Shown here piece after piece: positions 8,583 to 16,695 of a DNA stretch of 64,000 nt (the stretch's first letter is position 1; each line of letters starts with the position of its first letter). This DNA is from Flavobacterium sp. SUN052 (lineage in GTDB: Bacteria > Bacteroidota > Bacteroidia > Flavobacteriales > Flavobacteriaceae), in contig NZ_JAPQNS010000001.1 in assembly GCF_028867935.1 (NCBI RefSeq), positions 1,240,001 to 1,304,000 on the forward strand, given 5' to 3'. The notes below the pieces were generated by a model. The model did no database searches and was not told where the DNA came from. It saw only the letters and a list, made by a program, of their open reading frames with translations. Position numbers and translations under genes: made by a program.

Positions 8583-10481
8583 TTAAGGGAGTGTAGCCAC
8601 CTCAATTATAGAGTCACTATACAGTCGATGACGAGCCGGTTTAAAATCGGCCTGAATTGCTTTGTAACTATTTTCTACGAACGTCTGCGGATTTCGGTCA
8701 ATCAGCGGAAACCAACTGCTTTGCACCTGGATCATGACCCGATGGCCTTTTTTAAACGTGTGCAGTACGTCGGGCAGTTGTAAGGCCACCTCCGTAATTT
8801 GGTTAGGGGTAAAGGGCTCCGGTTTCTCGAACGAGTTACGGAACCGGCCACGCATGACATCCGCCCTGACTAACTGCTGATAATTCGCTAATTGTGTTTT
8901 GGGATTGGGCAAGTAGGGGTGATTGGGTTCGTCGGGTGGGTACACGTCAATGAGCTTAACTACCCAATCGGCATCGGTGCCCGTGGTGCTGACCTTTAGC
9001 CGAACCTGAGTCTCTCCGCCTACAGTCAGGTTTTCAGGTAATGGGTCGGTTTGAAAAGTGAGTACATCAGGCCGTTTACTGGTAAACCGCTGATCGGCAG
9101 ATATATAGCTAAATAATGCGCTAAAATCGGGTTCGGTGGTTAAGGTCGCTTCGGAATAGGGAACCGGATGGGCGGGATCGCTGACATATTCTCGAAAACG
9201 AACCGGGGTAACAGCCTGCGGGCTTAGCTGGCCATTGGACGTCAAATACCAGCGTAAGCGGTGGTTGGTAGGCGCAGGCCAGGTCGAAAAGGTGCGCCAG
9301 GTTTTCAGACCGGTATCAAACAGACAGACGTTAGGCAAGCCGGTTTTGCCGTCGCCAGCGCCTTTCAGGTAATGGTGAAAAAAGGGAGCTTCTATGGTTT
9401 GCTGATAATAGGTCGCCAAACTGTCGCCAAAATACAGATCGTTGTGCAGGGTATGCCCGGTTTCTTCCGACCAGCCCCGATGACCAAACGGTCCCATCAC
9501 CAGCATTGGACGCGATGCTGAACTGTTCTTCGCCAGCGTTTTGTAAATACTCAGTGTCCCGTACAGGTCTTCGGCATCGAACCAGCCCCCGACTACCAGC
9601 GTGGCGGGCCGAATGTTCTGTAGGTGGGGCAGAATATTTCGCTGCTGCCAAAAGGTATCGTAATTGGGGTGTTCTACCGTTTGCTGCCAGAATACATTTT
9701 GGGCTAGATACGACTGGGCGTTTGCCATGGGCCCCAGCTTAATATGCCACCCGTACTCCGTCTGTTTCCCGGTTTGAATCCAGTCTTTGAGGAACCAGGG
9801 TTTCGTTGTTGGCCCGGTCGGGCGTTTATCGAACAGCGGGTAAGCCAGCAGCGCCAGTTGGGTAAAGGCACCGTTGTGATGAATATCCTCCCGGAAGAAG
9901 TCCGCAATGGGCGCCTGGGGCGACGATGCTTTCAAGGCCGGATGAGCGTTCACTGAACCCGCTATGGCATAAAATCCGGCATAACTCATACCCCACAAAC
10001 CCACCCGGTCGTTGTGGAAACGAACATGCCGGAGTAGCCAGTCAATGCTATCGTAGGTATCGGTGCTTTCGTCAACAAGCGTACGGTTTGTGTTTATTTT
10101 AAGGCCACTGACCATAGGAGTCATATTAGTCCACTGCCCTTCGGAAGCCCAGCGACCGCGTACATCCTGATACACAAACATGTACCCATCTCCCTGAAGC
10201 GCGGGCGAAGGACCCAGAGCAACTTTATACTGGTCGGGACCATACGGCATGGAGCCAAAGCAGGTCCGTTGCATCAGAAAGGGGTAGACTTTGGTCGCGG
10301 ATGCATCGCGGGGCACGTACACGGCGGTGTACAGCATAACCCCATCGCGCATAGGGATCTGATACTCGAATTTTTGGTAGTGCTCTCGTACCTGGCCAAC
10401 GGCGCTTACGAAACTAATCAACCACAGAAACAGCGTTGAACCAGTGGGCAACGTAGCCGGTCTCCCGAATGGGTAGTTCAT
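8583..10481 (-). CDS. CocE/NonD family alpha/beta hydrolase, exported
   Basis: The 632-residue protein has a signal peptide ending near SAVGQ (residue 30), then an X-Pro dipeptidyl-peptidase/CocE fold. The nucleophile is likely Ser166 in GLWGMSYAGF. A C-terminal jelly-roll domain follows (about 420-632; VMIQVQSSWFP is typical). The family includes cocaine esterase, glutaryl acylases and alpha-amino-acid ester hydrolases, acting in the periplasm when exported. Its ATG overlaps the stop of the frameshifted MocR gene (ATGA), so the two formed a translationally coupled operon. The MocR regulator may therefore have controlled this hydrolase. The substrate is unknown. Confidence 0.88.
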   Translation of the reverse strand: MNYPFGRPATLPTGSTLFLWLISFVSAVGQVREHYQKFEYQIPMRDGVMLYTAVYVPRDASATKVYPFLMQRTCFGSMPYGPDQYKVALGPSPALQGDGYMFVYQDVRGRWASEGQWTNMTPMVSGLKINTNRTLVDESTDTYDSIDWLLRHVRFHNDRVGLWGMSYAGFYAIAGSVNAHPALKASSPQAPIADFFREDIHHNGAFTQLALLAYPLFDKRPTGPTTKPWFLKDWIQTGKQTEYGWHIKLGPMANAQSYLAQNVFWQQTVEHPNYDTFWQQRNILPHLQNIRPATLVVGGWFDAEDLYGTLSIYKTLAKNSSASRPMLVMGPFGHRGWSEETGHTLHNDLYFGDSLATYYQQTIEAPFFHHYLKGAGDGKTGLPNVCLFDTGLKTWRTFSTWPAPTNHRLRWYLTSNGQLSPQAVTPVRFREYVSDPAHPVPYSEATLTTEPDFSALFSYISADQRFTSKRPDVLTFQTDPLPENLTVGGETQVRLKVSTTGTDADWVVKLIDVYPPDEPNHPYLPNPKTQLANYQQLVRADVMRGRFRNSFEKPEPFTPNQITEVALQLPDVLHTFKKGHRVMIQVQSSWFPLIDRNPQTFVENSYKAIQADFKPARHRLYSDSIIEVATLP

Positions 10482-11919
10482 AATGCCAACTGTTGATTGA
10501 TAAGCTGTCCAATGGTTTGCAGTCCCCAGGCCACTCGCTCGTCAAAGGGCAACCCGTAACTAAGCCGCATGCAGTTGGCATACTGGGGCTGAAGGCTAAA
10601 TAAACCGCCTGGCATAATGCTAATTTTATATGGAGCCAGCTGGTCAGCCAGGGCCAAGGTGTTGACGCGGGCATCGACTTCAACCCACAATGTAAAGCCG
10701 CCTTGTGGTTCGCTGATACGCGTGCCGCTGGGGAAATGAGTGCGGATCGTCTGCTGGTAGCGCTGGCAATTGCTTTTCAGTCGTTGCCGGAGTCGGCGCA
10801 GGTGCAGCTCGTAGCGGTCGTTAACCAGAAAATTAGCCACTGCCTGTTGGGTGATTCCCGGAGAAAAACCGGCCTGATAGCGCTTTACCTGAAGCAGGGC
10901 ATCATGATAGCGTCCTGGAGCTACCCAACCGACCCGATAACCGGGAGCCAACGTTTTACTGACGGAGCCGCACCACAAAACCAATCCCTGTCGATCGAAT
11001 GCCTTGCAGGGAAGGGGCCGGTCGGGTGCGAAATGCAGGTCGCCGTAGAGGTCATCTTCGATAAGCGGAATCTGGTGGGTTTCCATCAGGTGTACCAGCC
11101 GTTGCTTATGGGTATTGGGCATCAACTGCCGAGCGGATTGCTGAAGTTGGGCACCAGCAAACAAGCCTGTACACGTCCAGCCTGTAGGTGTCCTTCCAGT
11201 ACATCCAGATCAATACCTGTCAGTGCATCGGTGGGTAGTTCGAGCACCTTCAGGCCAAGTGATACAATGGTTTGAAGAATACCGAAATAGATGGGGCTTT
11301 CAACGGCCACAGTATCACCCGGTTGGGTTACGGTTTTTAGGCACAGCGTCAGCGCGGCTGTGCATACCTCCGTAGTGATGATTTCATCCTCGGTTAGTCG
11401 GCTGCCCCAGAACAGGGCGTACCGGGCAATCTGCCGACGCAAAGCCGCATTACCCGTCATCAGTTCATACTCAATGCCCCCATGGGGAAGTTCCCGTTGA
11501 GCTTGCTGAAGCGCTTTTGTTAACTTACCAACGGGCAGTAGCGAAGGCGCAGGTACACTCAATGAAAACGGTAACCAGCCCGGTTGCCGCTGCTGGTGCA
11601 TCAGTCTCAGTAAAACCGACTCCTGATCCGACAGTGGAGCCTGGTTGGCCGTCATGGCCTGTGGAGTTGATCGTCGCGGAACCTGCCCCATACGATCCAA
11701 CAGAGTTCGGGCGTAATAACCCGACTGAGGCCGGGCCTCGACCAACCCTTCCGTTTCCAGACAATAGTAGGCTTGTTGCACCGTGTTGATGCTGACGCCA
11801 AGCTCCTGACTAAGGCTACGAACAGAGGGGAGTTTATCGCCCTCCTTCAGCGTACCCAATCGAAGTTTATCGCCGAGCTGACGAGCGATCTGCTGATACC
11901 GGGGAGTTGATACACGCAT
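10478..11919 (-). pseudogene. MocR-type GntR/aminotransferase regulator, frameshifted
   Basis: Two reading frames together make one MocR protein of about 480 residues. The first (from 11919) has a GntR winged helix (YQQIARQLGDKLRLG ... SVRSLSQELGVSINTVQQAYY) and the start of a fold-type I aminotransferase domain, ending at NFSNPLGS then TGA. The second, in another frame, continues with LMPNTHKQRLV and contains the PLP-site segment CGSVSKTLAPGYRVGW. The junction on the coding strand reads GGCAGTTGATGCCC; one more T gives GGC AGT TTG ATG CCC and restores the family-typical sequence. The lesion is therefore a single missing base near 11124-11126. It may be genuine inactivation or a sequencing error. 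Upstream DNA carries repeated operator-like motifs. Confidence 0.88.
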
Positions 11920-11920
11920 G

Positions 11921-11973
11921 GGCTAGTTATAGGGTATATAGGCTAGTTACAGAACAAAAGTAGGGGCTGTAAC
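11921..11973. promoter_or_regulatory. Repeats upstream of the MocR gene, candidate operator
   Basis: Just before the MocR start codon, GGCTAGTTATAG (11921-11932) and GGCTAGTTACAG (11941-11952) form a direct repeat with 20-base periodicity. GTTACAG (11946-11952) is also inverted as CTGTAAC (11967-11973). MocR/PdxR proteins commonly bind direct repeats near their own promoters, so autoregulation is a reasonable guess. Confidence 0.5.
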
Positions 11974-11983
11974 TGTAAGCATT

Positions 11984-12059
11984 ACCATACAGATTCTGCC
12001 AATGTTAACCGTACAGTTTAGTTATATTGATCAACTTTCAAAAAAGTGATCTGTATGGT
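11984..12059. promoter_or_regulatory. 11-bp inverted repeat in the MocR/DUF1572 gap
   Basis: ACCATACAGAT (11984-11994) is exactly inverted as ATCTGTATGGT (12049-12059), with a related ACCGTACAGTTT between them. The element lies in the divergent region between the MocR gene and the DUF1572 gene. It may be a second regulator site or the promoter region of the rightward gene. Confidence 0.4.
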
Positions 12060-12179
12060 GCACTAATCGGTAAAGTGTATCTGTTTCCATACACACTGGG
12101 CAACTTTTTTTGCGTTGTGCAATCCCCGATAACTCCTTTTTTTGACCAGTATCCAGCCTCAGACAACTTAACTTAGAGC

Positions 12180-12773
12180 ATGCAGAACGACTATCTACAA
12201 AGTGCAATCCGCCAGTTTGAGTACTATAAATTACTCGGCGATAAAACATTGGCTCAACTTCCCGATGACGCGCTTTTCTGGCAATACAACGAGGAGAGCA
12301 ACAGCATTGCCATTTTGGTTAATCACTTGTGGGGTAATATGCTGAGTCGCTGGACCGATTTTCTGACCACCGATGGGGAAAAAGAATGGCGTGACCGAGA
12401 GGGCGAGTTTACCGACGCTATTCAGTCCCGGGACGAACTACTTCAGAAATGGGAGGAAGGCTGGCGTGTGTTATTGGCTACCCTTTCATCGCTACGCGAC
12501 GAAGATTTAACCAAAACCATTTATATCCGTAATCAGGGACATTCGGTTCTGGAAGCCATCAACCGGCAGTTAGCTCATTATCCGTATCACATTGGACAAC
12601 TGGTTTTTCTGGGGAAAATGCTGGCGACACGCTGGACGTCGCTTTCTATCCCAAGAGGGGAGTCCAGCCAGTACAATGCCGAGAAATTTGCTCAACCAAA
12701 ACGCAGAGAGCATTTTACCGAAGCTTATCTAAATCCGGACCAATCGATGTCAACCGACCAATCAACCTTGTGA
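12180..12773 (+). CDS. DUF1572 / DinB-like four-helix protein
   Basis: The 197-residue protein is all-helical. It has the DinB-superfamily pattern of three spaced histidines: one in ILVNHLWGNM (about residue 58) and two in LAHYPYHIGQLVFLGK (about 139-143). These would bind a divalent metal. Related proteins are bacillithiol or mycothiol-type thiol transferases and damage-inducible proteins; the function of DUF1572 itself is not established. The gene is followed after 7 bases by a SnoaL-like gene on the same strand, so the two probably form an operon. It is divergent from the MocR regulator. Confidence 0.83.
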   Translation: MQNDYLQSAIRQFEYYKLLGDKTLAQLPDDALFWQYNEESNSIAILVNHLWGNMLSRWTDFLTTDGEKEWRDREGEFTDAIQSRDELLQKWEEGWRVLLATLSSLRDEDLTKTIYIRNQGHSVLEAINRQLAHYPYHIGQLVFLGKMLATRWTSLSIPRGESSQYNAEKFAQPKRREHFTEAYLNPDQSMSTDQSTL

Positions 12774-12780
12774 TAACGCC

Positions 12781-13152
12781 ATGACCCAGCAACATGCCCA
12801 ACACTTTGCCGAGGAATGGATCAGTGCGTTTAATTCGCACGATCTAACCGCCATTCTGAATCACTATGCCGATGACTTGGAATTTTACTCCCCGTTCATT
12901 ACAGGGCTAAAGTTCAATGAGTCAGGGTGTATCACCAGCAAACAGGAACTGGAACGCTATTTTCAAGTGGGCCTGAGTGCTTACCCTGACTTATATTTTA
13001 TTCTGCATACCGTTTTTGTGGGTATCGACACGCTCGTTATTCAATACACCTCCGTTAATGGCCGTCTTGCTAGCGAAGTCTTTCAGTTAAATGAGCATGG
13101 CAAAGCAGAGAAAGTGCTTTGCCATTACGCAATGGATATATCCATTTCCTAA
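12781..13152 (+). CDS. SnoaL-like / NTF2-fold protein
   Basis: The 123-residue protein fits the NTF2-like cone fold: AEEWISAFNSHDLTAILNHYADDLEFYSP at the start is typical of SnoaL-like polyketide cyclase relatives and of ketosteroid-isomerase-like proteins. No signal peptide is present. It starts 7 bases after the DUF1572 gene and is probably co-transcribed with it. These small proteins bind varied hydrophobic ligands; no reaction can be assigned from the sequence. Confidence 0.8.
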   Translation: MTQQHAQHFAEEWISAFNSHDLTAILNHYADDLEFYSPFITGLKFNESGCITSKQELERYFQVGLSAYPDLYFILHTVFVGIDTLVIQYTSVNGRLASEVFQLNEHGKAEKVLCHYAMDISIS

Positions 13153-13176
13153 CCCCCTGAATTTCACTCGGACTAG

Positions 13177-13887
13177 CTACTGGTTAGGCTCGGCGGAGTA
13201 GATCTCAATGATCCGGGGCGTCACTGAAACAATCCGTATTCCGCCGTAGCGGTTCTGATTAACCAGTTTATATAAGTAGATATCCCCTTTCTGATAATTC
13301 TGAATTTTCGTAGCCGTATCAACGGTATCCTCCCAATAGAGTTCAAATAGGTCGGGCCGTCCTTTTACCCATGTTTCGATGGTAGCGGCTAAAAATTTGC
13401 TTTTGTTGAACCTGGTATTTTCTAGCTTATCTCCCGCGCCAAACACGTGGGTAAGTTCGCTTCCCATTTCATAGACCGTGGTTAGTTCGTTCTGGTGATA
13501 CAGATTGAAATTAGTTTTATAGGTGTTGGTGGCAGATGTATTATTGAGAAAGTTGAAGCTATAGGTCGTACCGGTAGCCACGGAAAACATTGTTGGAATC
13601 AAGCTGGGACTCGTGCCTACGGGATAAGTTGGCCAGGTAACGCGCCAGGCGTGGCATCGGGTGTGAGCCCACAAATCATTGCTGGGAATATACGTCTGCT
13701 CGACAATGGTTAGAGAAGGCAGAGCCGGTCCGTTAGTGATAATGCCGCCCAGGGAAGCCGGTGTTGCATTGACTACCCCCTGATTAGTTACTAGGGTGGG
13801 CTCAGGTTGCATAATAGCCTGCTCTTTACAAGCGAAAAAAGTAGTCAGGAGCAGGGAAAAGGCGATTGCTTGTTTGATTGGTTTCAT
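13177..13887 (-). CDS. Predicted lipoprotein of unknown function
   Basis: I do not recognise this family. From the ATG at 13887 the 236-residue product has a lipoprotein signal (MKPIKQAIAFSLLLTTFFAC then KEQ), with the Cys as likely lipidated residue. A longer frame reaches 14001 but its extra residues have no signal character and run through the operator-like palindrome. The mature part is rich in Asn, Thr and Tyr and looks like a small beta-structured extracellular domain. The gene stands alone, convergent with the SnoaL-like gene. Confidence 0.75.
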   Translation of the reverse strand: MKPIKQAIAFSLLLTTFFACKEQAIMQPEPTLVTNQGVVNATPASLGGIITNGPALPSLTIVEQTYIPSNDLWAHTRCHAWRVTWPTYPVGTSPSLIPTMFSVATGTTYSFNFLNNTSATNTYKTNFNLYHQNELTTVYEMGSELTHVFGAGDKLENTRFNKSKFLAATIETWVKGRPDLFELYWEDTVDTATKIQNYQKGDIYLYKLVNQNRYGGIRIVSVTPRIIEIYSAEPNQ

Positions 13888-13961
13888 GTCCGTATTGGTT
13901 AAAAGAGATTTAAACCCCGTTTGTGTGCCACAAAGGTCGCTGATGGGGGAGGGGTGAATCC

Positions 13962-13979
13962 ATACGAACAAGTTTGTAT
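13962..13979. promoter_or_regulatory. 18-bp near-palindrome, second copy of candidate operator
   Basis: ATACGAACAAGTTTGTAT matches the palindrome at 4446-4463 at 16 of 18 positions and keeps its ATAC-AAC-GTT-GTAT symmetry. It lies 75-92 bases upstream of the lipoprotein start codon. The match in length and spacing suggests a shared regulator. Confidence 0.45.
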
Positions 13980-14101
13980 TTTGACTTCTCCGGATTTTCA
14001 CCCAGGCGTAATTTTCCGGTCGGTGTATAGAGTTATCATTAAAATACAGTTTTCCAACTGATGAACAGCTTTCTGGGGCTAGTAAGAATTGGCTTTCACG
14101 A

Positions 14102-14238
14102 ATGAGACAGATATTTGCTATTTCAGGAATACTAGGCTTAATGATGGGTTGCCAGAAGGATTCTGAAATGAAGCGGGGTGAAATTAAAAAAGACGAGCCG
14201 TATGCTTTTCAGCTTTACTGCTACTTCCGATTTTGACT
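14102..14238 (+). CDS. Tiny lipoprotein-like ORF, possibly a truncated gene
   Basis: A 44-residue frame begins MRQIFAISGILGLMMGC, a good lipoprotein signal with lipobox LMMGC, followed by a charged stretch (QKDSEMKRGEIKKDE). It ends inside the beginning of the AraC gene, overlapping it by 37 bases. It may be a genuine micro-lipoprotein or the leftover 5' end of a gene cut by a deletion. I do not recognise a family. Confidence 0.35.
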
Positions 14239-15182
14239 TTATGACCTACTTTGCCCGGCACATACAGGCAACGGTAGAAAACGGTGTGCTGGTAATACCT
14301 GACCATCTGGGGCAGGGTTACATACGCAAGTTGGCATTTGGGCAGGACTTCAAGATCACAATACACCGATACATACTCAAGGAGGATCTTATCCTCAAAC
14401 GCAACACATCTGGCCTGGGAAACGACCTGATCACCGTTTTTTTCTACAACAATGAACAGGCACTTGAGATCGCTTACAATGATGAAAATCAGGTATTGTT
14501 TTCTCAACGCGATGAGTCGGCTATTCAGGTTACTTCCAACGATCTTAGTTCAACCATCCGTTTTCCTGCCCATCAACATATTCACTATGTGGTTGTCGCC
14601 ATCATGCCATCCCGTCTAAGCGAACTATTAGCCGTTAGTGAGCCCAACTCGGTGCTCCAAACCATAACCGGCAGCGGCAATTCTTTTCTTTACTTTGAAA
14701 GCATGGCCGCGGAGGCCAAGCTACTCCTAAAAAACATGGCCGCCGTGGATATGAATGATTCATTAAGCCATTTCTACATGCAGATCAAAGTGCAGGAACT
14801 GCTCTATCTGGTTTTCCATAAATTGTCTATGCGCGTCAGCGCTACCCATCAGACGATTAATAGCGCTGACGCGGAACGGCTTCTGTTTATCAGAAATGAA
14901 ATCATCAGCGATCTGAGCGTGCCTCCGGTTATTCGTGAACTGGCACAGGTGGCAGCCATGAGCGAAACCAAGCTAAAACAACTGTTTAAGCAAACGTTTG
15001 GCGCTACAATCTACAATTATTACCAGCAGGCCCGAATGCAGGAAGCTGCCTTTCTGCTGAAGCAAGGCCGGTATTCCGTTGGCGAAGTGGGCTATGAACT
15101 GGGCTTTTCCAATCTGAGCCACTTCAGCCGCGTCTTTGAAAAGCATTATGGCCTAAACCCGAAGCGTTACTCGTATTCGTGA
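14202..15182 (+). CDS. AraC family transcriptional regulator
   Basis: The 326-residue protein ends with an AraC DNA-binding domain (about 235-326) containing both helix-turn-helix units; LAQVAAMSETKLKQLFKQTFG and VGEVGYELGFSNLSHFSRVF are typical. The N-terminal part is a ligand-binding region of the type common in Bacteroidota. I chose ATG 14202 (MLFSFTATSDFDF) because relatives start with a similar phrase; a GTG at 14178 would add eight residues. The next genes, a cupin and an alcohol dehydrogenase divergent from each other, are possible targets. Both are frameshifted. Confidence 0.88.
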   Translation: MLFSFTATSDFDFMTYFARHIQATVENGVLVIPDHLGQGYIRKLAFGQDFKITIHRYILKEDLILKRNTSGLGNDLITVFFYNNEQALEIAYNDENQVLFSQRDESAIQVTSNDLSSTIRFPAHQHIHYVVVAIMPSRLSELLAVSEPNSVLQTITGSGNSFLYFESMAAEAKLLLKNMAAVDMNDSLSHFYMQIKVQELLYLVFHKLSMRVSATHQTINSADAERLLFIRNEIISDLSVPPVIRELAQVAAMSETKLKQLFKQTFGATIYNYYQQARMQEAAFLLKQGRYSVGEVGYELGFSNLSHFSRVFEKHYGLNPKRYSYS

Positions 15183-15189
15183 TGCGCTT

Positions 15190-15663
15190 TCACCCCAGGT
15201 AGTCGGGTGGAAACACTTGCTGACCATGCTTTTCGGCGATAGCCTGGAGTTTTTTAATGGTAGCAGCATCCAGCAGGGGAGGTGGTAGAAACTGGCCAGC
15301 GGCAACGGGTTGGCCAATCTCTTCAAATAACGATTCCAGGCCGGCAGGAACCACGGTGCACAGCAGATGAGCGGGTAGCCCGGTCTTGTTTTTAAAGCCG
15401 TGCACCACGCCCCCTTTGGAATTGGTAATAAATGATCCTTTAATCGCTACGTAGCTGCCAAACTCGGACTTGACCTCCACTTCGCCTTCGATCACGTAAA
15501 ATGATTCTTCAAAATCCGCGTGGGCATGGGGTCCGGGTCCACCACCGGGCGGGATAAGCATGTCGATAGTGGCGAACGCTCCCGCTCTGGATTATGTACC
15601 TGTCGGATACGACTATTTTTCCGACTTTTCGCGCTATTTCCCTCTCTACAGAAGGTTCACCTT
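15190..15663 (-). pseudogene. Cupin-domain protein, apparently frameshifted near its N terminus
   Basis: The main frame (123 residues from an ATG at 15561) begins inside a cupin barrel at MLIPPGGGPGPHAHADFEESFYV, too late for a complete family member. In frame upstream of it, AGAFATID extends the homology until a TAA near 15600. A second frame just upstream encodes VEREIARKVGKIVVSDRYIIQSG (bases about 15590-15663), which reads as the missing N terminus. A short indel near 15575-15595 joins the two. The true start is unclear and would overlap the promoter of the divergent alcohol dehydrogenase. The metal site (His, His, Glu, later His) is present. The frameshift is inferred from family expectation. 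Confidence 0.55.
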
Positions 15664-15689
15664 TGCTCTGTAATCTTAAACACACGGCA

Positions 15690-16627
15690 ATGAGAAAAGT
15701 AATGTATAAACAGTTCGGCGACGAAAGCGTGCTGGAACTGGTCAATCAGCAGGTACCAGGTTTTGAGAAGGATCAATTGTTGATCCGGGTTAAGGCGGTT
15801 TCTATTAATCCCCTGGACTGGAAGGTATATGGCGGAGAAATGAAACTGATGTCAGGCTCTTCCTTCCCTAAATCGGTAGGAATCGATTTCTCGGGTACTT
15901 TGGAACAAACCGGCAGCACCATTACACGTTTCAAGGTTGGTGATGCGGTCATCGGCATACTCGACGTATTCAAAGGGGGAGCCCTGGCCGACTACGTGGT
16001 TGTTAAAGAGACCGATATTGTCCTGAAACCGGTCAACACCTCGTTTGAGCAGGCAGCAGCCTTACCCCTGACCGGGCTGTCGGCCCTCCAGATCATTGAT
16101 CAACTGGCCACGGTTGGCCCAAACCAGGACGTATTGATCAATGGGGCTACCGGTGGGATTGGCGTGTTTGCTGTGCAGCTTGCCAAAAAGCGCGGAGCCA
16201 GGGTGACGGCGGTGGTTAGCACCAAAGGCGTTACTGACGCAAAAAAATGGGGAGCAGATACTGTAATCGACTATACAAAGCAACCGATCAAGCTGCTCAG
16301 TCAGCACTTCGACGCGGTGATTGACCTCTCTACCAAGCTTTCATTTTCAGACGCCAAGAGCCTGATGAAACCAAAAGCTGTCTTTGTCAGCACGCTTCCT
16401 TCTCCATTGACGCTCGCTCGTTCGTAAACAATCTCTTTTCTAGGAAAAAAATGAAAATCCTGATCGTGAAACCGACCGTTGAAGGGCTCACTACGCTAAC
16501 GAATCTGGCTGAAAATGGCTTACAGATTGTACTGGATCAGACGTATTCCATCGCCAACGTCAGAGAAGCTTACCGGGAAGCCCGTCAGGGCAAAGGTATT
16601 GGAAAGTCGGTGATTGTTCTTGACTAG
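15690..16627 (+). pseudogene. Zinc-free MDR alcohol dehydrogenase / quinone reductase, frameshifted
   Basis: From ATG 15690 the product is a medium-chain NAD(P)-dependent oxidoreductase: a GroES-like domain (VKAVSINPLDWKV, VGDAVIG) and a Rossmann domain with VLINGATGGIGVFAVQLAKKRGARV. The frame stops at 16427 after LARS, about 65 residues short. A neighbouring frame continues directly with SFVNNLFSRKKMKILIVKPT and ends at a TAG (16625-16627) after KGIGKSVIVLD, the family's usual C terminus. One base is missing in the CTCGCTCGTTCG run near 16413-16425. The joined length, about 312 residues, is normal. It may be real decay or an error. An earlier ATG at 15594 only lengthens the frame through the promoter region. 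Confidence 0.85.
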
Positions 16628-16695
16628 CAGGATTGTCTGCTTAATGCAATGGGTTGATAGATAGCTAACTTGGATTGATTTGGAAAGGTCTAGTA

